64,000 nt of DNA from CAZNKU01 sp045545235 (lineage in GTDB: Bacteria > Bacillota > Clostridia > Monoglobales > Firm-18). This document shows positions 7,792-16,232 of this stretch, in pieces. The stretch's first letter is position 1. Each line of letters opens with the position of its first letter. The stretch spans positions 50,191 to 114,190 of the forward strand of contig JAZQAN010000025.1 in the NCBI GenBank assembly GCA_045545235.1. Direction: 5' to 3'. The position numbers and the translations under genes are program-made. Under the pieces are notes generated by a model. It saw only the letters and a list, made by a program, of their open reading frames with translations. It had not been told where the DNA came from and ran no database searches.

Positions 7792-8628
7792 ATGAAAGTA
7801 ATGAACTATTTAAGTGAGAAAAATCTGGATATACATATATGTAAAACATCAAGTGCTTATCCCCATCAGCACAGTTTTTTTGAACTTGCATATGTACTTT
7901 CGGGCAGTGCCGTCCATTGGCTTGATGGTCAGGAAAGAGTAATTTCAAAAGGAGACTATATGATTATTGATTATGATGCAAATCATAATTATGTAAAAAA
8001 CGGAGAAGATTTTGAACTTATAAACTGCCTTTTTTTGTCTGAATTAATTGATAAAACCCTGAAAAACAGACGTAATTTTAATGATATAGTTAACAACTAT
8101 ATGATAAAACTTAATAATTCTGTTGTAAACATAAGCCCTGCGAACAGCATATTCAGTGATGATGACGGCTATGTTGGCGAGCTATTAAAGCGCTGCCTTT
8201 GGGAATTTGATAATAAGCAGGCAGGGTATGAGGAAATTATACGGTCAAAGCTTATAGAAATTATAATTTTAACTATGAGAAAAAATGAAAATTCACACCC
8301 GGTAAGTCTTGACCCGGTGTGTGAATTTATTATAAAATATACTTCGGAAAATATGCTGCAAAGGGATATTTTAAAAAGCATAAGTGAAGAACTTAATTAC
8401 AGCACTTCTTATCTTAGCCGCAGGTTTAAGAAGAATATGGAAATATCCTTTTCGGAATATGTGCAGAAGCTTCGTATTGAACAGAGTATGTGCCTTCTTG
8501 GAAATACAGATAAAAAGATTACCGAAATAGCTACAATTTGCGGATATTCGGATATGAAATTTTTCAATTCAATATTTAAAAAGAACGTTGGTATGACACC
8601 ACGACAATTCAGAAAAGAATTTAAATAA
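7792..8628 (+). CDS. AraC-family transcriptional regulator of the GH106-like locus
   Basis: A 278-residue regulator. The N-terminal ~130 residues form a cupin-type sensor (HQHSFFELAYVLSGSAVHW, a metal- or sugar-binding His cluster). The C-terminal ~100 residues are a two-HTH AraC domain: first helix-turn-helix around SEELNYSTSYLSRRFKK, second around ITEIATICGYSDMKFFNSIFKK with the family ending GMTPRQFRKEF. The ribosome site is weak (GGGG near 7777). It is divergent from one glycosidase-like gene and upstream of the phosphoesterase and the second glycosidase-like gene, so it most likely responds to the sugar released by these enzymes. Confidence 0.88.
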   Translation: MKVMNYLSEKNLDIHICKTSSAYPHQHSFFELAYVLSGSAVHWLDGQERVISKGDYMIIDYDANHNYVKNGEDFELINCLFLSELIDKTLKNRRNFNDIVNNYMIKLNNSVVNISPANSIFSDDDGYVGELLKRCLWEFDNKQAGYEEIIRSKLIEIIILTMRKNENSHPVSLDPVCEFIIKYTSENMLQRDILKSISEELNYSTSYLSRRFKKNMEISFSEYVQKLRIEQSMCLLGNTDKKITEIATICGYSDMKFFNSIFKKNVGMTPRQFRKEFK

Positions 8629-8640
8629 GGGGGATTTATT

Positions 8641-9738
8641 ATGAATAAAGACATTTTACACAATCCAACCGTATGCCCTGTAAGGGATACATATCAGATT
8701 ATGGTACCTGTAGGCTGTGAAATATTTTTGTCTGTTAAAATAGGAGAAAATGAATATTTCAGTCATGTAAACGGCATACGTGTATCAACAGCACCTATAC
8801 AGAGAATTACTGTGCCTATGGATGAACTTGACAAGGCAAAAAAATATACTCTTGTTTGCCGTAAGGTTATAAACAGAAAGCCCTATTTTACAGAAACGGA
8901 AGATGCTTACGAAATTGAATACAACTTCCGCCCTGTTGAAAAAACTTCGGGTATTGAAATATACCATATTGCAGATGTTCACGGATGGGCAGATAATGCA
9001 ATAGCTGCCGCACAACTTTTAAAGAAAGATTATGATGTTCTTATTATAAATGGTGATATAGCGAATTATTCTGATACAGTTGAAGATTTGATGGTAGCAT
9101 ATAAAATTGCATCAGCAATTACCAAAGGAGAATACCCTTGCATAATTTCACGAGGTAACCACGACCTTCGCGGTAATTATGCGGAAAAGCTTGCTGACTT
9201 TATGCCGGGTGATAACGGAAAGTCGTACTACACCTTCCGTCTTGGATGTATGTGGTGTATACTTACCGATACCGGTGAGGATAAAAATGACAGCAGTATT
9301 GAATACGGACACTCCATAGCCTGCCATCAGTTCAGAAGAGAAGAAACAAAGATGATAGAAGATGCAATCAAAAATGAAGAGTACAAAGCAGAAGGTATAA
9401 AGTATCGCTTTATTATATCCCATGTGCCTTTTACAACACCAAAAAAAGAACCTTTCAACATAGAACAGGATTTGTTTAAGAAATGGTCACAACTGCTAAG
9501 AGATAATGTGGCACCACAGCTTATGCTTTGCGGGCACGAACATAAAACTTACATAAGCTATCCGGGGGATGAACATGATGTGTTGGGACATCCTTGTACC
9601 GTGGTTATAGGTTCTGATGTAAATTATGAGGGCGAGTACTACACAGGTATGGGTATTACAATCAATGAAGATTATGCAGACGTTGTGTTTAATTCAAATC
9701 ACGAAATTTTAGAAGAACAAAAAGCTTTGTATAAATAA
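8641..9738 (+). CDS. Calcineurin-like metallophosphoesterase in a glycosidase operon
   Basis: A 365-residue protein with the five metallophosphatase motifs: IADVHG (metal ligands Asp/His), INGDIANY, RGNHDLRG, a mid His (ISHVPF) and CGHEHKTY. About 100 N-terminal residues precede the catalytic domain and look beta-rich, as in purple-acid-phosphatase-like proteins with an Fn3-like domain. It needs a dinuclear metal centre and cleaves a phosphomonoester or diester. GGGGGA precedes ATG 8641, 12 bp after the AraC stop, and the next gene begins 11 bp downstream, so it is co-transcribed. No signal peptide is visible. The substrate may be a phosphorylated sugar, which is inference from context. Confidence 0.85.
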   Translation: MNKDILHNPTVCPVRDTYQIMVPVGCEIFLSVKIGENEYFSHVNGIRVSTAPIQRITVPMDELDKAKKYTLVCRKVINRKPYFTETEDAYEIEYNFRPVEKTSGIEIYHIADVHGWADNAIAAAQLLKKDYDVLIINGDIANYSDTVEDLMVAYKIASAITKGEYPCIISRGNHDLRGNYAEKLADFMPGDNGKSYYTFRLGCMWCILTDTGEDKNDSSIEYGHSIACHQFRREETKMIEDAIKNEEYKAEGIKYRFIISHVPFTTPKKEPFNIEQDLFKKWSQLLRDNVAPQLMLCGHEHKTYISYPGDEHDVLGHPCTVVIGSDVNYEGEYYTGMGITINEDYADVVFNSNHEILEEQKALYK

Positions 9739-9749
9739 GGAGTAAAGGT

Positions 9750-12700
9750 ATGATATACAATAAAAAAACCGAAAAACTTGATATTGAACTTTTTAAAAAC
9801 CCTACAAGTGAATACCGTGGTATGCCATTCTGGGCATGGAATTCTGATTTAAAAACAGATGAACTTAAAAATCAGATAGATGTTATGAAGCAAATGGGCT
9901 TCGGTGGATTTTATATGCACGTTCGTCAGGGACTGGAACTTCCTTATATGGGCAAGGAATTTATGGATGCTGTACGTACATGTACGGAGAAAGCAAAAAA
10001 AGAGGGTATGTATGCAGGTCTTTATGATGAAGACCGTTGGCCGTCGGGTTGTGCAGGCGGTGAGGTAACAAAGGAAATACGCCACCGTCAGAAAAGACTT
10101 TATGCATGCAAAAAAATGTTGGATAATGAAGCCTCTTCAGCTGATGAAGCATTGGAATATGGTAAGCCGTTGTTTTTATGTGCATTTGATGTGGCAGTAG
10201 ATGATGAGGGGATTTTAGTATCATACAAACGCATTGACAAGGATGAATGTGCCGAAAACAAGTGGTATTTTTATTGTATAACCTGTCCGGGAGGTCAACC
10301 GAGATTTAATTATCAGGAATATGTTGACACAATGTCAAAACCTGCAATAGATAAATTTATAGATGTTACACACGAAAAATACAAAGGGGAATTCGGCGAG
10401 GAATTCGGCAAGGTAATGCCTGCGATATTTACGGATGAGCCTCAGATGGGATTTATAAAATGGCTTAAAAACGGATGCTCCGAAGAGGCTGATTATCATT
10501 GGACAATTGGTTTTGAGATTGGCTATAAAGAAAAATTCGGAGAAGATATCCTTGACTTTTTGCCTGAACTTATATTTGCAACAAAAAGTGGTATTTCCCA
10601 CGTCAGATACAACTACTTCCGTCACGCAAGTGAACTTTTTCACGAAGCATATCTTGATAATATAGGCAAGTGGTGTGAAGAAAACGGAATTATGAGCACA
10701 GGTCACATTATAGGTGAAGATACTCTTTACGAAATAGCCTGGACCTGTGGTGATGTTATGCGAGGATACAAAAATATGCAGTATCCGGGTATAGACATAC
10801 TGTTTAACGAAAGGGCATATACTGCGGCTAAACAGTGTCAGTCAGCGGTGCGTCAGTATGGCAGAGCAGGTATGCTTTCTGAAATGTACGGCGTTACAAA
10901 TTGGGACTATGATTTTCGCGGGCACAAATTTCAGGGTGACTGGCAGGAGGCTTTGGGTGTTACAATGAGAGTGCCTCACCTTGCCTGGTATACAATGAAG
11001 GGCGAGGGAAAGCGTGATTACCCTGCACCTATATCCTATCAGTCTCCGTGGTATACGGAATATGGGTATGTGGAAAATCACTTTGCACGTGTAAATACCG
11101 CTATGACAAGGGGTGTGCCTTGCGTTAAAACCGCAGTTATACACCCAATTGAAAGTTATTGGCTAAAGCGAGCATCAACGGGAGAAACAAGTCCGTTATG
11201 TGATGAAATGGAAGAACGCTTTCATAATCTTGCAAAATGGCTTATTACAGGCTCTGTTGATTTTGACTATATTGCAGAATCACTTCTTGAGGATTTGTGC
11301 AAAGAAGGTACAAATCCGCTTAATGTGGGTAAAATGAAGTACGATACAATTATTGTTGCCGATTGTATAACACTTCGACCATATACAATAAAAATATTAA
11401 ATGAATTTAAAAAAGCAGGCGGTAAGCTTGTGTTTGCAGGGGATAAGCCTTATCTTTCAATGGGTAAGCAAAGTGCGGATGCAGTTGCAGTTTCAGAAGA
11501 TGCAATATGTATTGATTTTAAAAAGACTGAAATTTTAAAGGTTGCAGGTGAGGACCGTGAAGTCACAATAAAAAATGTGAATGGCGGACTTACAGATAAT
11601 TTGATACATCAGCTTCGTCAGGATGGCAAAGAGAAATGGTTATTTGTTGCCCATGCTGATATGCCTGAACTTGACCACCTTTCAAACCGTCAGGATGTGG
11701 AAATAAAGTTAAAGGGTATGTATATTCCTTCAATTTACAACACAATTAACGGCAGTATTGAAAAGGTTACGTATAAAATTAAAGATGGCAACACATATGT
11801 ATACACTTCACTTTATGATTATGATTCGTTGCTTTTGAATTTTGCGGAAACTGATGTTGAAAGTGAATACATACTATGTGAAAATGAAGTGTTAAAAACA
11901 GAGAATGAAGCAGAAAGTTATGTTGAATTTGCTATGGATAACCCTAATGTACTGGTGCTTGATATGGCACAGTATAGTTTAAACGGTGGAGAATGGCAAA
12001 AGGAAGAGGAAATACTTCGAATTGACGAAAAGGTGCGTACAGAACTTGGACTTATGGTAAGAAAGGTTAAATTTGTGCAACCATGGGCAATAGAAGGTGA
12101 GCCGGAAGATAACACTTTAGAACTTAAATTTACAATAAACAGCGAAATAAATTACGATGGTGCAATGCTTGCAGTTGAAAATCTTCATAAGCTTACAATT
12201 CGTTTTAACGGGCAGGATGTAGATAACACACCTTGCGGATGGTATACGGATAAGGATATTAAAACTGTTAAACTTCCAACCATTAAAGCGGGGCAGAATG
12301 AACTTTATATCTCTATGCCATTTGGTCTTAGAACAGACCTTGAAAATTGTTTTGTGTTGGGTGATTTTGGTACAAATTATATTGGCAGTTATACGACGAT
12401 TATCCAAAAACCGGAAAAAATTCACTTTGGTGATATAGTGCATCAGGGTTATGCTTTTTATGGCGGTAATGTAGATTATAACACAGAATTTAATTTACAA
12501 TATGATAGCAATGTGGAATTTGAAATTTCGTTTTTCAAGGGTGCTTGTGTAAAGGTGTTTGTAGATGGTGTGGACTGTGGCAATATTGCATACCCACCAT
12601 ATAAACTTAAAGTAGATAACCTAAAGGCAGGTAAGCACAGTGTTACATATCGTCTGTACGGTAACCGTTATAATACCTTCAGTGCACTTCATTCTTTGAT

Positions 12701-12830
12701 TTCAGATAAAGACCATGTCTATACAGGACCAATGTATTGGCGAAGCAGTGGTGACCAATGGGCATATGAATATCAGACAAGACCTTTGGGAATTTTAAAG
12801 ACTCCTGTTATTCGTTTTATAAATGGATAA
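9750..12830 (+). CDS. Large glycosidase-like protein (GH106-like), paralogue B
   Basis: A 1026-residue cytoplasmic protein, collinear with the one at 4591-7701. Shared blocks include NPTSEYRG.PFWAWN, GFGGFYMHVRQG, LYDEDRWPSG, AIFTDEPQ, LSEMYGVTNWDYDFRG, VRVPHLAWY and the C-terminal YEYQTRPLGIL. The two are clearly full-length paralogues that have diverged, so they may cut different linkages of one glycan. AAGGAG lies just upstream of ATG 9750, overlapping the stop of the phosphoesterase gene. Catalytic residues are not assigned with certainty; acids in DEDRW and TDEPQ are the best candidates. The rhamnosidase label is by family resemblance only. Confidence 0.7.
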   Translation: MIYNKKTEKLDIELFKNPTSEYRGMPFWAWNSDLKTDELKNQIDVMKQMGFGGFYMHVRQGLELPYMGKEFMDAVRTCTEKAKKEGMYAGLYDEDRWPSGCAGGEVTKEIRHRQKRLYACKKMLDNEASSADEALEYGKPLFLCAFDVAVDDEGILVSYKRIDKDECAENKWYFYCITCPGGQPRFNYQEYVDTMSKPAIDKFIDVTHEKYKGEFGEEFGKVMPAIFTDEPQMGFIKWLKNGCSEEADYHWTIGFEIGYKEKFGEDILDFLPELIFATKSGISHVRYNYFRHASELFHEAYLDNIGKWCEENGIMSTGHIIGEDTLYEIAWTCGDVMRGYKNMQYPGIDILFNERAYTAAKQCQSAVRQYGRAGMLSEMYGVTNWDYDFRGHKFQGDWQEALGVTMRVPHLAWYTMKGEGKRDYPAPISYQSPWYTEYGYVENHFARVNTAMTRGVPCVKTAVIHPIESYWLKRASTGETSPLCDEMEERFHNLAKWLITGSVDFDYIAESLLEDLCKEGTNPLNVGKMKYDTIIVADCITLRPYTIKILNEFKKAGGKLVFAGDKPYLSMGKQSADAVAVSEDAICIDFKKTEILKVAGEDREVTIKNVNGGLTDNLIHQLRQDGKEKWLFVAHADMPELDHLSNRQDVEIKLKGMYIPSIYNTINGSIEKVTYKIKDGNTYVYTSLYDYDSLLLNFAETDVESEYILCENEVLKTENEAESYVEFAMDNPNVLVLDMAQYSLNGGEWQKEEEILRIDEKVRTELGLMVRKVKFVQPWAIEGEPEDNTLELKFTINSEINYDGAMLAVENLHKLTIRFNGQDVDNTPCGWYTDKDIKTVKLPTIKAGQNELYISMPFGLRTDLENCFVLGDFGTNYIGSYTTIIQKPEKIHFGDIVHQGYAFYGGNVDYNTEFNLQYDSNVEFEISFFKGACVKVFVDGVDCGNIAYPPYKLKVDNLKAGKHSVTYRLYGNRYNTFSALHSLISDKDHVYTGPMYWRSSGDQWAYEYQTRPLGILKTPVIRFING

Positions 12831-12851
12831 AATTGTGCAATTAAAAAACTC

Positions 12852-12880
12852 TTGAAATAAACAAAAAAATTCTGTATAAT
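12852..12880 (+). promoter_or_regulatory. Predicted sigma-A promoter of the MFS transporter gene
   Basis: TTGAAA (12852-12857), 17 bp, TATAAT (12875-12880). It shows that the MFS gene can be transcribed independently of the glycosidase operon. Confidence 0.65.
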
Positions 12881-12911
12881 TATTGTTATGTTTTTTTAAG
12901 GAAGTGTTTAT

Positions 12912-14120
12912 GTGAAACTTACAGATGGAAAGAAAATAAGAAACCTTACGTTGTTGCTTACAACAATGTATATGGTAAGCTATATAACACGCATAAATTA
13001 TGGTGCGGTTATTGCCGAAATTGCAAGTGACCTTAAAATTCTCGATTCTGTTGCGTCACTTGCGGTTACAGGTAGTTTTGTAACATACGGTGCAGGTCAG
13101 CTTATAAGCGGATATATGGGTGATAAAATTCAGCCTAAAATATTGGTTTTCGCAGGCTTTGTGCTTACTGTGCTGATGAATTTAACCGTATCATTTTTAA
13201 GCAATCCATACATAATGGCGGCCGTGTGGTCTGTAAACGGATTTGCACAGGCGTTTATGTGGCCTCCGGTTGTGAAGCTTATGACCAATCTTCTGGATGG
13301 AAATAATTATAAAAAGACAACCGTTATAGTTTCTTACGGTGCGTCATTCGGTACTATTGCGGCATACTTTATTTCTTCCGCTTGCGTATATATAGGGAGC
13401 TGGCGTTATATGTTTGTGGTTTCTGCAATTATCGGTGCAATAATGGGTGTATTGTGGTTTAAATATTGCCCTGTTATAGATATGGATGCCGATGTTGTTG
13501 TTAATAAAGCTGCTGAAAAAACGGTTAAGCTTGGTTTTCCCTTTATTATATTTGTGGTTATGCCCATTATTGTTTTACAGGGCGCACTTCGTGATGGCGT
13601 GCAGACGTGGATGCCTAAGTTTATATTGAGTTCTTTTAACTTGCAGGGATTTATGGCTATTTTACTTACAGGTCTTGCGTTACCGTTGTTTGCGATACTT
13701 TGTATGCGTGTAACTTCAAAAATATATCAGGGTAAATTGTCAAATGAGCTTTTGTGTGCAGGTACAATGCTTGCAACGGGTATGATAAGTGCTATTGTTC
13801 TTTATTCTCTTAATGGCTTTAATCCTGTTGTAACAAGTCTTTTTGGTGCGGTTTTAAGCGGTAGTATGCACGGTGTTAATATGATTATGGTATGCATGGT
13901 GCCTCCGTATTTTGGAAAATATGGCAGAATTTCACTTATTTCAGGTGTACTTAATGCTTGCACTTATATAGGCAGTGCACTTTCAACATATGGCATTGCT
14001 AAGTTTTCAGAATTGTTTGGCTGGAACAACACAATTCTTTTGTGGGCAGGTATTGCTTTTGCAGGTATGACTATTTGCACAATATTCGCAAAAAGCTGGG
14101 GTAAGTTTTCAAGACAGTAG
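12912..14120 (+). CDS. Major facilitator superfamily transporter (OPA-like)
   Basis: A 402-residue protein with about twelve hydrophobic segments. The first part (YITRINYGAVIAEIASDL ... YGAGQLISGYMGDKI) resembles the organophosphate:phosphate antiporter branch, where the Arg-x-Asn of helix 1 and the G...GD loop are conserved. Starts at GTG 12912 because the preceding ATG runs straight into TGA; AAGGAAG (12898-12904) is the ribosome site. It follows the glycosidase/phosphoesterase operon, so uptake of a sugar or sugar phosphate is plausible. The OPA assignment is moderate and the substrate is unknown. Confidence 0.75.
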   Translation: MKLTDGKKIRNLTLLLTTMYMVSYITRINYGAVIAEIASDLKILDSVASLAVTGSFVTYGAGQLISGYMGDKIQPKILVFAGFVLTVLMNLTVSFLSNPYIMAAVWSVNGFAQAFMWPPVVKLMTNLLDGNNYKKTTVIVSYGASFGTIAAYFISSACVYIGSWRYMFVVSAIIGAIMGVLWFKYCPVIDMDADVVVNKAAEKTVKLGFPFIIFVVMPIIVLQGALRDGVQTWMPKFILSSFNLQGFMAILLTGLALPLFAILCMRVTSKIYQGKLSNELLCAGTMLATGMISAIVLYSLNGFNPVVTSLFGAVLSGSMHGVNMIMVCMVPPYFGKYGRISLISGVLNACTYIGSALSTYGIAKFSELFGWNNTILLWAGIAFAGMTICTIFAKSWGKFSRQ

Positions 14121-14138
14121 AAGAAACATAAAAAAGTA

Positions 14139-14167
14139 TTGACATATAAAAAACAAAGTGATACAAT
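14139..14167 (+). promoter_or_regulatory. Predicted sigma-A promoter of the T-box/trpB unit
   Basis: TTGACA (14139-14144), 17 bp, TACAAT (14162-14167). It places the transcript start just before the T-box leader. Confidence 0.7.
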
Positions 14168-14177
14168 TGTAATATCA

Positions 14178-14424
14178 TAAACCGTTGAGGCAGAAAAAAA
14201 TCAGTCAACAGTTTTTCAGCGAGCGGATTACGGTGTGAGTTCCGCAAAACTGCCTGAATAATATGGACTGCTGAGGGCGATGTTAAATGCATTGACGTTT
14301 GACCTGCGTTAAAGGTCAGGGATATGGTAGTATCTCGCAAAGGGGCTTTGCCCGAAACAAGGTGGCACCGCGGAATTAGTATTTTCGCCCTTGATTTGCA
14401 TATATGCTTATCAAGGGCTTTTTG
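14178..14424 (+). ncRNA. Tryptophan-type T-box leader
   Basis: The leader contains the T-box sequence GGTGGCACCGCGG (14361-14373), which pairs with the uncharged tRNA acceptor end and forms the antiterminator. Stem I spans roughly 14183-14285. In its specifier loop the triplet TGG (14264-14266) is followed by A, which matches a tryptophan codon and fits the downstream trpB. The terminator is GCCCTTGAT (14387-14395) pairing with ATCAAGGGC (14410-14418) followed by TTTTTGTTTT. Low charged tRNA-Trp should therefore switch trpB on. The T-box is certain; the exact specifier is read by eye. Confidence 0.92.
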
Positions 14425-14469
14425 TTTTCCAAAGGCTTATCTTAATTTTATATGTAAGGAGATTTTGTT

Positions 14470-15711
14470 ATGAATAAATACAAGGATTTTGATAATTATT
14501 TAAAGGAATATCCGTCTGCGGATGGTTACTTTGGCGAATACGGCGGTTCATTTATGCCTGATGAACTTAAAAAGGCATTTGAAGAGGCTGACGATGCTTA
14601 TGAGGCTATTTGCCATTCTGCAGAGTTTATAAATGAACTTCGCAGAATAAGAAAGGAATTTCAGGGCAGACCTACTCCTGTTTATCATTGTGAAAGACTT
14701 TCTAAAATTTTCGGTAATTGTCAGATTTATTTAAAACGTGAAGACCTTAACCATACAGGTGCTCATAAGCTTAATCATTGTATGGGTGAAGGCTTGCTTG
14801 CAAAATATATGGGTAAAAAGAAAATTATTGCCGAAACAGGTGCAGGTCAGCATGGTGTGGCAATAGCTACTGCTGCGGCATATTTCGGTATGGAATGTGA
14901 CGTATATATGGGTGAGGTTGATATTGCAAAGCAGCATCCTAACGTAATTCGTATGAAGATGCTTGGCGCAAATGTTATTCCTGTAACAGCAGGTCTTAAA
15001 ACTTTGAAGGAAGCTTGCGATGCCGCTTTTGATGCATATTTAAGAGAGTACAAGGATGCTATATACTGTATAGGTACTGCGGCAGGGCCTCATCCGTTTC
15101 CTAAAATGGTACGTGATTTTCAGTCTGTTATCGGTATTGAAGCTCGTGAACAGTTCCTTGAAATGACAGGCATTATGCCTGATGCCGTTACTGCTTGCGT
15201 TGGTGGCGGTTCAAACTCACTTGGTATGTTTACACCGTTTTTGGCAGACCCTGTTGAAATTTATGGTGTTGAACCTCTTGGCAGAGGTGAAGGTGTAGGT
15301 GACCACGCAGCAACAATGCGTTTTGGTACAAAGGGTGTAATTCACGGTTACGAAAGCTATGTGTTGCAGGATGAAAAGGGTGAACCGTTGCCTGTTTACT
15401 CAATTGCCAGCGGACTTGATTACCCCGGTGTTGGTCCTGAACATGCACTTTTGCGTGACCTTAACAGAGTAAACTATGTAACGGTTTCTGACGAAGAGGC
15501 TATGGAAGCATTTTTCCTTCTAAGCCGTTATGAGGGCATCATTCCTGCAATTGAAAGTGCACACGCTGTTGCATATGCACTTAAATATGCAAAAGAACAT
15601 AAGTCGGGTTCTATACTTGCTTGTCTTTCAGGACGTGGCGATAAGGATATTGACTATGTATATGAAAATTATGGTTGTGGAGAAAAGTTTAAGTTGGATT
15701 ATAAAATCTGA
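14470..15711 (+). CDS. trpB: Tryptophan synthase beta subunit, standalone
   Basis: A 413-residue PLP enzyme that joins indole and serine to give tryptophan. It has the TrpB1-type motifs: FGEYGGSF near the N-terminus, KREDLNHTGAHKLNH with the PLP lysine at about residue 100, AETGAGQHG, the phosphate-binding GGGSNS and the C-terminal CLSGRGDKD. Length is normal. TAAGGAG lies upstream of ATG 14470. No trpA or other trp gene is adjacent and the gene is followed by a strong terminator. With the Trp T-box this suggests indole salvage or trp genes dispersed elsewhere; it is a TrpB1 by motif, not the TrpB2 type that usually stands alone. Confidence 0.95.
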   Translation: MNKYKDFDNYLKEYPSADGYFGEYGGSFMPDELKKAFEEADDAYEAICHSAEFINELRRIRKEFQGRPTPVYHCERLSKIFGNCQIYLKREDLNHTGAHKLNHCMGEGLLAKYMGKKKIIAETGAGQHGVAIATAAAYFGMECDVYMGEVDIAKQHPNVIRMKMLGANVIPVTAGLKTLKEACDAAFDAYLREYKDAIYCIGTAAGPHPFPKMVRDFQSVIGIEAREQFLEMTGIMPDAVTACVGGGSNSLGMFTPFLADPVEIYGVEPLGRGEGVGDHAATMRFGTKGVIHGYESYVLQDEKGEPLPVYSIASGLDYPGVGPEHALLRDLNRVNYVTVSDEEAMEAFFLLSRYEGIIPAIESAHAVAYALKYAKEHKSGSILACLSGRGDKDIDYVYENYGCGEKFKLDYKI

Positions 15712-15741
15712 TATTTTGGAATATATTGAAAATAGAGTCAG

Positions 15742-15777
15742 GGACCGAAAAAACAATTGTTTTTTCGGTCCTTTTTT
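15742..15777 (+). terminator. Terminator after trpB
   Basis: GGACCGAAAAAACAA (15742-15756) and TTGTTTTTTCGGTCC (15757-15771) form a perfect palindrome followed by TTTTTT. Confidence 0.88.
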
Positions 15778-15786
15778 AAAAAAATG

Positions 15787-15840
15787 TTGACATGTGAAAA
15801 ATTTTATGGTATATTAACTGTACTAATACAATTAATACAG
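15787..15840 (+). promoter_or_regulatory. Promoter and inverted-repeat operator of the YtrA-like/ABC operon
   Basis: TTGACA (15787-15792), 17 bp, TATATT (15810-15815). Immediately downstream CTGTACTAAT (15818-15827) and ATTAATACAG (15831-15840) form an inverted repeat matching at 9 of 10 positions with a 3-bp centre. Its place over the transcription start suggests autorepression by the adjoining GntR-type regulator, as in ytr operons. Confidence 0.6.
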
Positions 15841-15855
15841 TGCGGAGGTGATGTA

Positions 15856-16230
15856 ATGATAAATATTGACTACAAGGACGGCAGGAGTATACACGAGCAG
15901 ATAGAATCGGGCTTTAGGGAGCTTATAATTAACGGAATTTTAAAGGAGGACGAGCAGCTTCCTTCAGTGCGTGAGCTTTCGGTTAGCCTTACTGTTAATC
16001 CGAATACTGTACAAAGAGCCTACAAACAGCTTGAAAGTGACGGATATATATATAGTATTAAAGGCAAGGGCAATTTTGTAGCATCTGTACAAGGGAAAAA
16101 GGATGAAAAAAGAGCACAGGAATTATATGAAATTCTTGCCCTTACAGTTAAGGAGCTTTCGTTTATTGGTGAAGATAAAACGACTGTTGAAAATATAATA
16201 AACAATATTTATGAGGAAGGGGAGGTTTAA
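15856..16230 (+). CDS. GntR-family (YtrA subfamily) transcriptional regulator
   Basis: A 124-residue regulator. The N-terminal winged helix has the family pattern IHEQIESGFRELIINGIL, LPSVRELSVSLTVNPNTVQ (recognition helix) and LESDGYIYSIKGKGNFV. The C-terminal tail is short and helical, too small for an effector domain, which is the YtrA type. GGAGGTGAT sits before ATG 15856; an in-frame ATG at 15757 overlaps the terminator and promoter and is rejected. It is 2 bp from the ABC ATPase gene. YtrA-type regulators usually control their own ABC operon in response to cell-wall stress; that is family knowledge, not shown here. Confidence 0.9.
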   Translation: MINIDYKDGRSIHEQIESGFRELIINGILKEDEQLPSVRELSVSLTVNPNTVQRAYKQLESDGYIYSIKGKGNFVASVQGKKDEKRAQELYEILALTVKELSFIGEDKTTVENIINNIYEEGEV

Positions 16231-16232
16231 AA

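Noticed and set aside
12831..12851. Terminator between the second GH106-like gene and the MFS gene
   Set aside because: Only a 5-6 bp hairpin (AATTG/CAATT) followed by A residues, not T, so transcription may read through.
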